Shown: positions 8,956-17,584 of the stretch, one piece after another | How positions within the stretch are numbered: position 1 is the stretch's first letter | How the letters are laid out: the number at the start of each line of letters is the position of its first letter | Source: Luteimonas viscosa | Lineage (GTDB): Bacteria; Pseudomonadota; Gammaproteobacteria; Xanthomonadales; Xanthomonadaceae | Assembly: GCF_008244685.1 (NCBI RefSeq) | Contig: NZ_VTFT01000001.1 | Coordinates: forward strand, 2,645,248 to 2,709,247 | DNA: 64,000 nucleotides | Direction of reading: 5' to 3' | The notes under the pieces: model-generated | Told to the model about the DNA's origin: nothing | Database searches by the model: none | The model's input: the letters and a program-made list of their open reading frames with translations, nothing else | Position numbers and translations under genes: made by a program

Positions 8956-9882
8956 TCAGGCGGGCGGCGCCGGAGCGCGCTGCCCGGCCGCCTGCATCCG
9001 CCGCGTCCACAGCAGGTGCAGGCCGCGGGCGGCGAGATCCTCGGGATGCCGCTGCACGCCGATCTCGAGCGTGGTCAGTGCGCGCGCGTACACGCCCAGC
9101 AGGCGTTCGCTGCCGATCAGGTGCACCTGCGCCGGACGCGGCCGGTCCGCCGCCAGTCCGCATTCGTGCAGTTCGTGCCCGACCAGCAGGCCGGACAGGT
9201 ACGAGGGCAGCGCCGCTTCCGCGAACTGTCCCGAGAGGCCGGCCGTGCGGACGCCGAACAGGTGGTGCAGCAGCCCGCCCGGCTCGGCACTGCGGCGCAG
9301 CCCGGCCTCGAAGGCATAGGCGTCGAAGCGGCTGTCGTCGTGGGACATCAGCGCGCCGAGGATGCTGTGCTTGCGCAGCAACGCGTACAGTTCCCCGGTC
9401 ATCGCCGTGCGGATGCGCTGGACGCGACCGTCGCGGATCGTCACCCACTTGCTGTGGGTCCCGGGCAGGCAGACCTGGTGGACGCCTCCGGGCAGTACGT
9501 CGAGCAGGGCCGCAAGCTGCGTTTCCTCGCCGCGCATCACGTCCGGTACGGTCTCCGAGGTGTCGCGCAGGCCGGGGACGAACCACAGCTCCCGGTGTTC
9601 GAACCCGGGCGGGTGGATGCGCTGCATGTGGCGCGCGAGGTCGGGCAGGCCGGCGGGGCAGTCGAGGTAGGGCATCTCGTGCCAGCCGCCCCTGGCGCCG
9701 GCCATGCCGCAGAGCAGGACGTGGCTGTCGTCCCAGCCGGCCATTTCCGCGGCAAGTATCGCGCCGAAGCGGCCGCCGGTGGCGAGCGTGCCCTGGTCGC
9801 TGCGGCGCCGTTCGCTCAGGGTGCCGTCCGCCCCCATCCGGTACAGGCGCAGGTGGGTGGTGCCCCAGTCGACCGCGATCAT
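8956..9882 (-). CDS. dgoK: 2-dehydro-3-deoxygalactonokinase
   Basis: 308 residues. DgoK phosphorylates 2-dehydro-3-deoxy-D-galactonate with ATP in the De Ley-Doudoroff pathway. The N-terminal IAVDWGTTHLRLY is the phosphate-binding strand of the sugar-kinase/actin fold; LLCGMAGARGGW and LPGTHSKWV are family motifs. The ATG overlaps the stop of the upstream lactonase gene in an ATGA arrangement, so the two are probably translationally coupled. Confidence 0.93.
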   Translation of the reverse strand: MIAVDWGTTHLRLYRMGADGTLSERRRSDQGTLATGGRFGAILAAEMAGWDDSHVLLCGMAGARGGWHEMPYLDCPAGLPDLARHMQRIHPPGFEHRELWFVPGLRDTSETVPDVMRGEETQLAALLDVLPGGVHQVCLPGTHSKWVTIRDGRVQRIRTAMTGELYALLRKHSILGALMSHDDSRFDAYAFEAGLRRSAEPGGLLHHLFGVRTAGLSGQFAEAALPSYLSGLLVGHELHECGLAADRPRPAQVHLIGSERLLGVYARALTTLEIGVQRHPEDLAARGLHLLWTRRMQAAGQRAPAPPA

Positions 9883-10799
9883 GCGCCGCGCAGCCGCGGC
9901 TCGGCGCGACCGCTGCCCGGTGCCAGCCGGAAGGCGAACACGCCACCGGCATGCGGCGCGCGCGCAAGCGCGTCCCCGTCGAGTTCCTCGCGCGCGGTGG
10001 TCACGTACAGCGTGTCGAAGTCCGTACCGCCGATCGCGCAGCACGAGGGTCGGCCCGCGGCAATGGCGACGATGCGGTCGACGCGGCCATCGGGTGCGTA
10101 GCGCACCACGCGGGCCGCGTCCCACTGCGCGTTCCACAGGCCACCCGCCGCGTCGACGGTCGAGCCGTCCGGCGTCATCCCGCCTTCGACTTCGGCGAAC
10201 ACGCGTGGATTCGAGATGCTCGCCTGGTCGGGATCGTAGTCGCAGCGCAGGATGCGCGGCTGCATCGAGTCGCAGTAGTAGAGCGTCCGGCCATCGGGCG
10301 AGAAGCAGATCGAGTTCGGGATCGCGGCGGGCGGCAACGGCAGGACGCGCAGGCCGTGGGCGAACGAGAACTGGTAGAACCGGCCCAGCGGCGGCACCGC
10401 GCCGGTTTCGTCCTTGGTGCCGAACACGAAGTTGCCGTCGCGGTCGCAGCGGCCGTCGTTGCTGCGCGTGGCTGCGCCGTGCTCGGGTTCGAGGGCGGCG
10501 AGCATGCGCAGCGACAGCGCTTCGCCCGGCATCGGCGCGTCCGCAAGGCGGATCGATTTCGCCAGCGCCAGCAGCAGGCGGCCGTCGTCGCACAGGGCGA
10601 GGCAGCCGAGGGCTTCGGGCAGGTCCCAGGCATGGGTGGCGCCGTCTGCTGGCGCGTGCATCCACAGCTTCGATCGCAGGATGTCGGTCCAGTACAGGCG
10701 CTGCGTGCGCTCGTCCCACACGATGCCCTCGCCGAGCTGGCAGCGGCTGTCCACCGCCAGCGTCGCGGTCGCCTCCAGGGGACGGCCCGGATCCGTCAC
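9879..10799 (-). CDS. SMP-30/gluconolactonase family sugar lactonase
   Basis: 306 residues beginning with GTG, with GGAG seven bases upstream inside the end of dgoD. Six-bladed propeller of the SMP-30 family: the metal-binding Glu in LGEGIVWDE, Asn in PNSICFSPDG, and Asp in TPDGSTVDAAGGLW. It should hydrolyse an aldonolactone, most likely D-galactono-lactone given dgoA, dgoD and dgoK on either side, making galactonate for DgoD. One base separates it from dgoD and it overlaps dgoK. An arabinono- or xylonolactonase role cannot be excluded. Confidence 0.9.
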   Translation of the reverse strand: MTDPGRPLEATATLAVDSRCQLGEGIVWDERTQRLYWTDILRSKLWMHAPADGATHAWDLPEALGCLALCDDGRLLLALAKSIRLADAPMPGEALSLRMLAALEPEHGAATRSNDGRCDRDGNFVFGTKDETGAVPPLGRFYQFSFAHGLRVLPLPPAAIPNSICFSPDGRTLYYCDSMQPRILRCDYDPDQASISNPRVFAEVEGGMTPDGSTVDAAGGLWNAQWDAARVVRYAPDGRVDRIVAIAAGRPSCCAIGGTDFDTLYVTTAREELDGDALARAPHAGGVFAFRLAPGSGRAEPRLRGA

Positions 10800-10800
10800 C

Positions 10801-11952
10801 TCACCACTCCGCCACGCTGCCGTCTTCGTGGCGCCACAGCGGATTGCGCCAGCGCGGCGGCTCGCGCGAGGCGCGTTCGAGGCGTTCCACGTCGATCTCC
10901 ACGCCCAGCCCTGGCAACGGCAGCGCGGCGATGCTGCCGGTGTCGTCGCAGCGGAAGTCGTCCTTGTTGAGCACGTAGTCGAGCAGATCGGTCCCCTGGT
11001 TGTAGTGGATGCCGATGCTCTGTTCCTGCAGCATCGCGTTCCAGCTGACGAAGTCCACCTGCAGGCAGGCCGCCAGCGCGACCGGGCCCAGCGGGCAATG
11101 CGGCGCCAGCCCGACGTCGTGGGCCTCGGCCATCGCCGCGATCTTCACGCATTCGGTGATGCCGCCGGCGTGCGAGAGATCCGGCTGCAGCAGTGCCAGC
11201 CCGCCGGCGGCGAGCACCGGCTTGAACTCGGCGCGCGAGTACATGCGCTCGCCCGCTGCCAGCGGGATCGAAGTGGCGTCCGAGAGCGGGCGGTAGTACT
11301 CCCACTGTTCGGCCAGGACCGGTTCCTCGACGAACAGCGGCTTGAACGGCGCCAGCTCGCGCAGCAGCACGCGCGCCATCGGTGCGCTGACCCGGCCGTG
11401 GAAGTCGATGCCGAAGTCGATCGCGTCGCCCACCGCCTCGCGCACCGCGGCGACCTTGGCCACCGCGGCGTCGATGGCGCGCGGGCTGTCGATCAGCTTG
11501 AGCTCCTCGGTGCCGTTGAACTTGAAGGTGTCGAAGCCCGCGGCGTGGTGCGCCTGCATCTGCGCGACGATCTCGCCCGGCCGGTCGCCGCCGACCCAGC
11601 GGTAGGTCTTCATGCGATCGCGCACCATTCCGCCGAGCAGCTGGTACACCGGCACGCCCAGCGCCTTGCCCTTGATGTCCCACAGCGCCTGGTCGATGCC
11701 GGCGATCGCGCTCATCAGGATCGCGCCGCCGCGGTAGAAGCCGCCGCGGTACAGCACCTGCCAGAGGTCGTTGATGCGCGCCGGGTCGCGCCCGACCAGA
11801 TAGTCGCCCAGTTCGTGCACCGCCGCCTCGACGGTCGCCGCGCGGCCTTCGATCACCGGCTCGCCCCAGCCGCTGATGCCCTCGTCGGTCTCGATCCGCA
11901 GGAACAGCCAGCGCGGCGCGGCCTGCCAGGTGGTCAGCCGGGTGATCTTCAT
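10801..11952 (-). CDS. dgoD: D-galactonate dehydratase
   Basis: 383 residues, one more than the E. coli enzyme. It dehydrates D-galactonate to 2-dehydro-3-deoxygalactonate. Enolase-superfamily magnesium ligands Asp183, Glu209 and Glu235 sit in GIDFHG, FVEEPV and AAGERMYSR; His185 and the His in LAPHCPLG match the catalytic bases. The start overlaps the dgoA stop as ATGA. Cytosolic; second gene of the operon. Confidence 0.95.
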   Translation of the reverse strand: MKITRLTTWQAAPRWLFLRIETDEGISGWGEPVIEGRAATVEAAVHELGDYLVGRDPARINDLWQVLYRGGFYRGGAILMSAIAGIDQALWDIKGKALGVPVYQLLGGMVRDRMKTYRWVGGDRPGEIVAQMQAHHAAGFDTFKFNGTEELKLIDSPRAIDAAVAKVAAVREAVGDAIDFGIDFHGRVSAPMARVLLRELAPFKPLFVEEPVLAEQWEYYRPLSDATSIPLAAGERMYSRAEFKPVLAAGGLALLQPDLSHAGGITECVKIAAMAEAHDVGLAPHCPLGPVALAACLQVDFVSWNAMLQEQSIGIHYNQGTDLLDYVLNKDDFRCDDTGSIAALPLPGLGVEIDVERLERASREPPRWRNPLWRHEDGSVAEW

Positions 11953-12572
11953 GCGGTGTGTTCCATCCATGCCTCGCGGAAGCGACGCGCCTGCGTGCGC
12001 GTGTGCTCCGCGGATTGTCCCGGTCGATAGAGTTCGCCGCCGATGCCCACGCCCTGGCAGCCGGCGGCAAGATACACGGGCAGGGTTTCCGGCGTGATCC
12101 CGCCCACCGCGAACAGCGGCACCGGCGGCAGTACGCTGCGCAGCGCGCGCACCATCGCCGGCCCGTAGACCGCGGCGGGGAACAGCTTGAGCATCGGCGC
12201 GCCGGCCTCGAGCGCGTCGAAGGCCTCGCTGGTGGTGGCGAAGCCGGCGACCACCTGCAGCCCGAGCCCGACCGCACGGCGGATCACCGCCGGGCGCACG
12301 TTGGGCGTGACCACGAGGGTGCCGCCCGCGGCCAGCAGGGCATCGACGTGCGCGGCTTCGAGCACCGTGCCCGCGCCGATCCGGGCGCGGTCGCCGAAGC
12401 CGGAGGCGGCGATCGCGACGCTGCGCGTCCAGTCGGGCGAGTTGGTGGGAATCTCGATCGCGTCGAATCCTTCCTCCACCAGGACCTCGCAGTGCTCGGC
12501 GACCTCCACCGGCATCACGCCGCGCAGGATCGCGATCAGGGGCAGGCGGAACGGGGTGCGGGGCTCGTCCAT
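11949..12572 (-). CDS. dgoA: 2-dehydro-3-deoxy-6-phosphogalactonate aldolase
   Basis: 207 residues. Class I aldolase that splits 2-dehydro-3-deoxy-6-phosphogalactonate into pyruvate and glyceraldehyde 3-phosphate. The Schiff-base Lys129 is in [12 protein letters not shown], the catalytic Glu40 in AIEIPTNSP, and the phosphate-binding loop in VGGITPET. First structural gene of the operon; its own ribosome-binding site is weak (CGGAA), which matters for the leader ORF ending 14 bases upstream. Confidence 0.94.
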   Translation of the reverse strand: MDEPRTPFRLPLIAILRGVMPVEVAEHCEVLVEEGFDAIEIPTNSPDWTRSVAIAASGFGDRARIGAGTVLEAAHVDALLAAGGTLVVTPNVRPAVIRRAVGLGLQVVAGFATTSEAFDALEAGAPMLKLFPAAVYGPAMVRALRSVLPPVPLFAVGGITPETLPVYLAAGCQGVGIGGELYRPGQSAEHTRTQARRFREAWMEHTA

Positions 12573-12586
12573 GCCGGGTTCCGGAA

Positions 12587-12694
12587 TCAGGGGGCCGGCG
12601 CGCGCGCGTGGCCGCGACCCGCCGGTCCGGCTGCGCGCGCAGCGGCCGCCGCGATGGCGCGGCGTGGGCGGTCGCCGTGCAGCGATCGCAACAT
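12587..12694 (-). CDS. possible 35-residue leader peptide before dgoA
   Basis: A short frame from ATG at 12694 to TGA at 12587-12589. It has an almost ideal ribosome-binding site: AGGAGG, then seven bases, then ATG. The peptide starts [13 protein letters not shown] and is Ala/Arg/Pro-rich with no fold I recognise. It ends 14 bases before the dgoA ATG, whose own site is poor, so translational coupling is plausible. The peptide may be irrelevant in itself, and the strong site may be the only real signal. Confidence 0.45.
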   Translation of the reverse strand: MLRSLHGDRPRRAIAAAAARAAGPAGRGHARAPAP

Positions 12695-12828
12695 GCTTGG
12701 TCCTCCTCCCGGTCCCGCGTCAGTGGGGTGGCCGCCCGCGGGATCCCGGCGGGTCGCCACCACAGGAGAGACCGGGCGCGAGGCACCGGCTCCGTGAAAG
12801 CGGACATAGCCTCGCGTGGCCGTGGTAT

Positions 12829-12855
12829 GTACGACAAATGAAATTTTCGTCGTAC
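12829..12855. promoter_or_regulatory. inverted repeat operator between dgo operon and LysR gene
   Basis: GTACGAC (12829-12835) and GTCGTAC (12849-12855) form a perfect seven-base inverted repeat around a 13-base AT-rich centre, which stands out in this high-GC DNA. It is 42 bases upstream of the LysR start and about 135 bases upstream of the leader ORF on the other strand. Its size and position suit a LysR-type binding site controlling both directions. Confidence 0.65.
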
Positions 12856-12896
12856 CCTATTCCCTTGGCGAATATGTGAACACGGCGAGGAACAGC

Positions 12897-13865
12897 ATGG
12901 TGCAACCGGCCACCGGATGGTTCGGCGCGACGCGGCTGAAGACCCGCCACCTGGCCTTGCTGCTGCACCTGTACGAGCAGCGATCGGTGCTGCGCGCGGC
13001 CGAAGCGGCCAACATGACCCAGCCGGCCGCGTCCAAGCTGCTCGCGGAGATGGAGGCGTTGCTGGGGGTGCCGCTGTTCGAGCGCCACGCGCGCGGCGTC
13101 GAGCCGACCTGGTACGGCCAGGTGCTGATCCGCCGGGCGCGGTCGGCGCTGTCGGAGATCGGGCGCGCGCACGACGAGATCGCCGCGCTGCGCAGCGGCC
13201 GCATGGGCCAGGCCTCGATCGGCACGGTGGTCAATCCCGGCACTACCCTGGTGCCGCAGGCGATCGCGGCGGTGAAGCGCGACTTTCCCGACATCCTGAT
13301 CCGGGTCGAGATGGACTACAGCCGGCCGCTGGTGGCGCGCCTGCTCGACGGCCAGCTCGACATCGTCGTCGGCCGCATCATGGGGCCCGAAGGCGCCGCC
13401 GACCTCGACTTCGAGCCGCTGGCCGACGAGCCCCACGCGGTGATCGTTCGCGAGGGCCATCCGCTGGCGCGCCGCGAGACGGTGCACCATGCCGACCTCG
13501 CCGAGTTCGGCTGGATCATGCCGCCCGTGGCCAGCGTGTTGCGCGCGCGGCTGGACGCGGTGTTCCTCGAGCTGGGCCTGACCCTGCCGCAGAACATCGT
13601 CGAGACCGCCTCGCTGCCGGTGATCATCCACCTGCTGCGGCACAGCGACCTGCTGACCGCGCTCCCGCCCGAATCGGTGGGGCCGTACCTGCAGACCGGG
13701 CAGATGCGCGTGCTGCCGATCGACCTGGGCGTGCGCATGGAATTCTTCGGCATCGTGCGCCGCCGCGACCAGTTGCTGTCGCCCGGGGCGGAACGGGTGC
13801 TGGAAGCCTTGCGCTCCACCGCGAGGCGGCTGTATCCCCCGGCGCCGCGCCGGGGGAGCGACTGA
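12897..13865 (+). CDS. LysR family regulator of the dgo operon
   Basis: 322 residues from the ATG with GCGAGG six bases upstream; a longer upstream frame would run through the operator. Winged helix-turn-helix at about 17-75 ([23 protein letters not shown], split by the turn, then [12 protein letters not shown]), then the two-lobed effector-binding domain. It resembles the GbpR/galactose-type LysR subgroup. Divergent from the galactonate operon with a shared palindrome, it most likely senses galactose, galactonate or a related sugar acid; the effector is inferred. Confidence 0.88.
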   Translation: MVQPATGWFGATRLKTRHLALLLHLYEQRSVLRAAEAANMTQPAASKLLAEMEALLGVPLFERHARGVEPTWYGQVLIRRARSALSEIGRAHDEIAALRSGRMGQASIGTVVNPGTTLVPQAIAAVKRDFPDILIRVEMDYSRPLVARLLDGQLDIVVGRIMGPEGAADLDFEPLADEPHAVIVREGHPLARRETVHHADLAEFGWIMPPVASVLRARLDAVFLELGLTLPQNIVETASLPVIIHLLRHSDLLTALPPESVGPYLQTGQMRVLPIDLGVRMEFFGIVRRRDQLLSPGAERVLEALRSTARRLYPPAPRRGSD

Positions 13866-13943
13866 AACCCCGGGAGCCGGGGGCAACCGGCGGCTCAGCG
13901 CCAGGGCCCGGCTATTCCCAATCAGACTAGCTTGCGGCCAAAA

Positions 13944-13978
13944 ATTCATTGGTAGTGCATGGGTTGACGCTCCTATGC
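13944..13978 (+). promoter_or_regulatory. putative promoter/operator of the first xyloglucan receptor
   Basis: ATTCATTGGTAG at 13944-13955 is repeated exactly at 20909-20920 before the GH operon. At both places a TTGGTA is followed 18 or 19 bases later by a -10-like hexamer, here TATGCT. Either a promoter or a regulator site; the identity of the two copies is direct, the role inferred. Confidence 0.5.
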
Positions 13979-14096
13979 TCCAAGCAGACGGCCGTGTCTT
14001 GCGCTGTCATCAACGGCCGCGCCAGAGAGCGCACGCCGCTGAAGCCGGCGCCAGACACCTCATCCGCTTGTCATGTGCCCTTGGGAGGGGAACACC

Positions 14097-17042
14097 ATGT
14101 CAACGCTCCGCCACCGCCACCCGGCTACCGGGAAGGCGGCATCCGATGCCACCCGTACTTTCCGCCGCTCCGCCATCGCCCTCGGCGTGGCGGCCATGCT
14201 GGCCGCGCCTGCCTACGCGCAGGAGGCGACCGCCACCGCGCAGCCGGACGAGGCCACCGAGCTCGACAAGGTCGTGGTCACCGGCATCCGCGGGTCCGTC
14301 TACCGGGCCCAGGACATCAAGCGCGATGCCAACACCTTCGTCGATTCGGTGACCGCGCTCGACATCGGCGCGCTGCCGGACCGCAGCGTCACCGAGACGC
14401 TCTCGCGCATCCCGGGCGTGACCATCGACCGGTTCCTGTCGGTGGGCGACCCCGAGCACTTCTCCGCCGAGGGCGGCGGCGTGCAGGTACGCGGCTTGAC
14501 CCAGGTGCGCTCCGAACTCAACGGCCGCGACAGCTTCTCGGCCTCCGGCGGCCGCGCGCTGAGCTTCCAGGACGTGCCCTCGGAACTGATGGCCGGCGTG
14601 GACGTGTACAAGAACCAGACCGCCGAGATGATCGAAGGCGGCCTCGGCGGCACCGTCGACCTGCGCACCTTCATGCCGCTGGACTTCGAGGAAAGCCGCC
14701 TCGGTGTGTCCTTCAGCGCCAACCGCGGCGATTTCGCCGACGAGGTCAAGCCGTCCGGCTCGATCCTCTACAGCAACCGCTGGGAGACCGGCGCCGGCGA
14801 TTTCGGCATCCTGGTCGACGTGGCGCATTCGGAACTGGCCACGCGCACCGACGGCATGTTCGTGCGGCCGTTCTTCAACACCGCCAACAGCGACCTCGAC
14901 GGCGACGGCACCAACGAGCAGCTGTGGCTGCCGCGCGGCGCCGACTGGCGCACGCTCGAATACGAGCGCGAACGCCAGGGCGCCTATGTCGCCCTGCAGT
15001 GGCGGCCGAACGAGAACCTCGAACTGTTCGCCACCGCGTTCCAGAGCAGCTACGACGAGCTGTGGTACGAGGATGCGATCTTCGTCTCCAACGATCCGCT
15101 GCAGGTCCGGCTCGACGCCAGCCAGCCCTACGAGCTCGACGGCAACGTGTTCGTGTCCGGCCGGCTGCGCTCCAACGGCGACATCCCGATGGGCACCGAC
15201 ATCCGCGCATCGCACCGCGAGTCCAAGACCACCGACTACTCGGTCGGCATGAAGTGGGCCTTCAGCGAGCGCACCGAATTCTCCACCGACCTGCAGTTCA
15301 TCAAGGCCGACACCCGCGCACTCGATTCCACCGTGTCGCTGGGCGTCAACGTGCCCTACATCGACGTCGACGTGGGCTCGGGCCGCCCGAGCATCGGCGT
15401 GGACGAGCAGTTCACCGCGAACCCAGCCAACTACTACTGGGGCTTCACGATGGACCACCGCGACGACAACGAGGCCGAGGAAGTGGCCTGGCGCGCGGAC
15501 CTCAAGCACAGCTTCGATGCCGGCTTCGTCGATTCGATCCAGTTCGGCGTGCGCCTGACCGACCGCGACGCCACCAGCGTCGACACCGGCTACGACTGGC
15601 AACCGGTGTTCCAGACCTGGATGCAGGGCTGGGCGCTGCCGGCCGGTGCGCTGCCGGGGCTCGACCTCGACGGCACGGTCAACTCCAGCCTGGTGAACCT
15701 GCAGACCTTCGACAACTTCTACCGCGGCGACGCCAACACGCCCGGTGCGTTCTATGCGCCGGTCCTGTCGACCGCGCTGAACTTCCCGCAGAGCTACCTC
15801 GACATCCACGGCGCGGCCATCCCGTACTACACCTGCTGCTACGGCCAGATCACCCCGCGCGACCTCGACGACCCGCAGTGGCGCAATACCCAGGGCGAGA
15901 AGACCACGGCCGGCTACTTCATGCTGAGCTTCGGCAGCGACGAGGCGCTGTTCGACGGCAACGTCGGCGTGCGCGTGGTCCGCACCGAGAACGAGGCGGA
16001 CGGCTTCCTGGTATATCCGAACCTGCAGTTCGCGCCGTACCTGGGCGCCGGCGAGTCGGTGCCGATCACGGCGAGCAATTCGTATACCGACGTATTGCCC
16101 AGCCTCAACCTGCGCTGGGAATTCGCGCCCAACCTGATCGCGCGCTTCGCCGCGTCCAAGGCCATCGCGCGCCCGGCCTTCAGCGACATGCAGGCCTACC
16201 AGCAGCTCAGTGCGGCGGTCCGTGATGGCGTAACGCCCGACCCGGGCGAGACGGTCACCCCCGACGACCTCGACCTGACCGGCAGCTCCACCGACAACCC
16301 GTACCTCGAGCCGATGAAGGCCAACCAGTTCGACCTGTCGCTGGAGTGGTACTTCGCGCCGGACAAGGGCGGCATGGCCTGGGTGAACTTCTTCTACAAG
16401 GACGTCGAGGACTACTTCCGCCAGCAGACCGAACTGGTGCCCTACCCGGGCGTGGACGGCAACGAGTACGACTACCTGATCTCGCGCCTGGTCAACATCG
16501 GCACGGCGAAGATCCAGGGCGCCGAGCTCGGCTGGAACCAGTTCTTCGATTTCCTGCCAGCCCCGTTCGACGGCCTGGGCATGTCGGCCAACTACACCTA
16601 CATCGACAGTTCCACCGAGATTCCGGCGGGCTCGAACGCGGTGCCGATCGATACCGACGGCAGCACGTTCGACGACCTGCCGGCCGATGGCCTGTCGAAG
16701 AATTCCTACAACGCGGCCGTGTTCTACGAGAAGGGCCCCTGGCAGGTGCGCCTGGCCTACAACTGGCGCAGCGAATACCTGCTGTCGGTCGGCCCGAACG
16801 GCTACAACGGCGGCGATGGCGGCATTCCGTGGAAGCTGCCGGTCTACAGCGACAGCTTCGGCCAGCTCGACGGTTCGATCTTCTACAAGGTCTCCGACAA
16901 CGTGCAGATCGGCCTGGAGATGAACAACCTCAACAACGCCGAGCAGCGCACGATCATGGACCAGAACGGCGCGGGCAAGCGCATCACGTCCTGGTACGTC
17001 AACGACCGGCGCTACGCCGCGACGCTGCGCTTCACCTTCTGA
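14097..17042 (+). CDS. TonB-dependent receptor, Xanthomonas/Caulobacter type
   Basis: 981 residues from the ATG preceded by GGGAGGGGA. Signal peptide about 1-42 with FRRSAIALGVAAMLAAPAYA. TonB box LDKVVVTGIRG at about 57-67; plug domain with LPDRSVTETLSRIPGV; then the beta-barrel to a C-terminal TLRFTF ending in Phe. It would import xyloglucan oligosaccharides across the outer membrane using the TonB-ExbBD complex, judged from the GH genes downstream. The second receptor after it is a clear paralogue, and the two share the DIKxDA...DSVTAxDIGALPDRSVTETL block. Confidence 0.93.
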   Translation: MSTLRHRHPATGKAASDATRTFRRSAIALGVAAMLAAPAYAQEATATAQPDEATELDKVVVTGIRGSVYRAQDIKRDANTFVDSVTALDIGALPDRSVTETLSRIPGVTIDRFLSVGDPEHFSAEGGGVQVRGLTQVRSELNGRDSFSASGGRALSFQDVPSELMAGVDVYKNQTAEMIEGGLGGTVDLRTFMPLDFEESRLGVSFSANRGDFADEVKPSGSILYSNRWETGAGDFGILVDVAHSELATRTDGMFVRPFFNTANSDLDGDGTNEQLWLPRGADWRTLEYERERQGAYVALQWRPNENLELFATAFQSSYDELWYEDAIFVSNDPLQVRLDASQPYELDGNVFVSGRLRSNGDIPMGTDIRASHRESKTTDYSVGMKWAFSERTEFSTDLQFIKADTRALDSTVSLGVNVPYIDVDVGSGRPSIGVDEQFTANPANYYWGFTMDHRDDNEAEEVAWRADLKHSFDAGFVDSIQFGVRLTDRDATSVDTGYDWQPVFQTWMQGWALPAGALPGLDLDGTVNSSLVNLQTFDNFYRGDANTPGAFYAPVLSTALNFPQSYLDIHGAAIPYYTCCYGQITPRDLDDPQWRNTQGEKTTAGYFMLSFGSDEALFDGNVGVRVVRTENEADGFLVYPNLQFAPYLGAGESVPITASNSYTDVLPSLNLRWEFAPNLIARFAASKAIARPAFSDMQAYQQLSAAVRDGVTPDPGETVTPDDLDLTGSSTDNPYLEPMKANQFDLSLEWYFAPDKGGMAWVNFFYKDVEDYFRQQTELVPYPGVDGNEYDYLISRLVNIGTAKIQGAELGWNQFFDFLPAPFDGLGMSANYTYIDSSTEIPAGSNAVPIDTDGSTFDDLPADGLSKNSYNAAVFYEKGPWQVRLAYNWRSEYLLSVGPNGYNGGDGGIPWKLPVYSDSFGQLDGSIFYKVSDNVQIGLEMNNLNNAEQRTIMDQNGAGKRITSWYVNDRRYAATLRFTF

Positions 17043-17584
17043 CGGGCACGGGCCGTCCGGACGCCCCGTCCGGGCGCCCGGACGACAACCCGGGTGCGGA
17101 CGGATGCGCCGCACGCACCCGGTCGCGGACCAGCGGCTTCCCTCCCGGGCCGCAGGATCCGCAACTGCGGCGGCGCGTCGCCAGCCCCGTGCACAAGCAC
17201 TGGCGGCGCGCCGGCCGCAGCATCCGGAAACGCCTGATCGACTCCGTCGACAGGCTCGGATGAAACAGTCCCGGATGTATCGATTGGCGTCTACGACCAT
17301 CGCCCAATACGGCTTGGCGCGCATTGACGCGCTCAAAATGCGAGCGCTAACATCGAGACAGGGGCGCACAGTCGTCCAAGGGGACAAGCACGACAGCCGG
17401 GTCTCCGGCATGCGGGTTTCTGCGCGGGCGCCGGCACGGTGGCGTCGTCGCGCAGGCGCTGGTGCTGGCCAGCGCAGATGGCGTAGCGGACGCGGGTCGT
17501 CCGTGCGTCGGTGGCACACCGTGGCGATCAGTCCGCGACACACAACTCGATCCGTTCGACGCGCATTCCTCGGGAGGGAACACC
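17043..17584. other. intergenic region between the two receptors
   Basis: No gene is supportable here. The first 60 bases hold GC-rich GTCCGG/CCGGAC inverted repeats that may end the first transcript, without a T-run. The right half holds the putative promoter at 17324-17353 and an ATTGGCG/CGCCCAAT imperfect inverted repeat at about 17284-17308. The last bases are GGGAGGGAACACC, matching the ribosome-binding region of the first receptor. Confidence 0.6.
17324..17353 (+). promoter_or_regulatory. promoter with LacI-type operator before the second receptor
   Basis: TTGACG (17324-17329), 18 bases, then TAACAT (17348-17353). Overlapping the -10 is TGCGAGCGCTAACA (17339-17352), which matches 12 of 14 bases of the xyl-box TGGTAGCGCTAACA described for xylan genes of Xanthomonas and its LacI-family XylR, as I recall it. 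The AGCGCT core is a typical LacI-family operator centre, so repression by steric block is expected. Confidence 0.55.

Noticed and set aside
14100..17543. Long open frame on the minus strand opposite the first receptor (over 1100 codons)
   Set aside because: In DNA this GC-rich the antisense frames of real genes stay open. The translation is a low-complexity Val/Ala/Gly/Arg string, while the plus strand encodes a complete receptor.
17462..17584. GTG at 17462 as the start of the second receptor
   Set aside because: It has no clear ribosome-binding site and would place the signal peptide after 55 residues of unrelated sequence; alignment with the paralogue puts the start at 17585.
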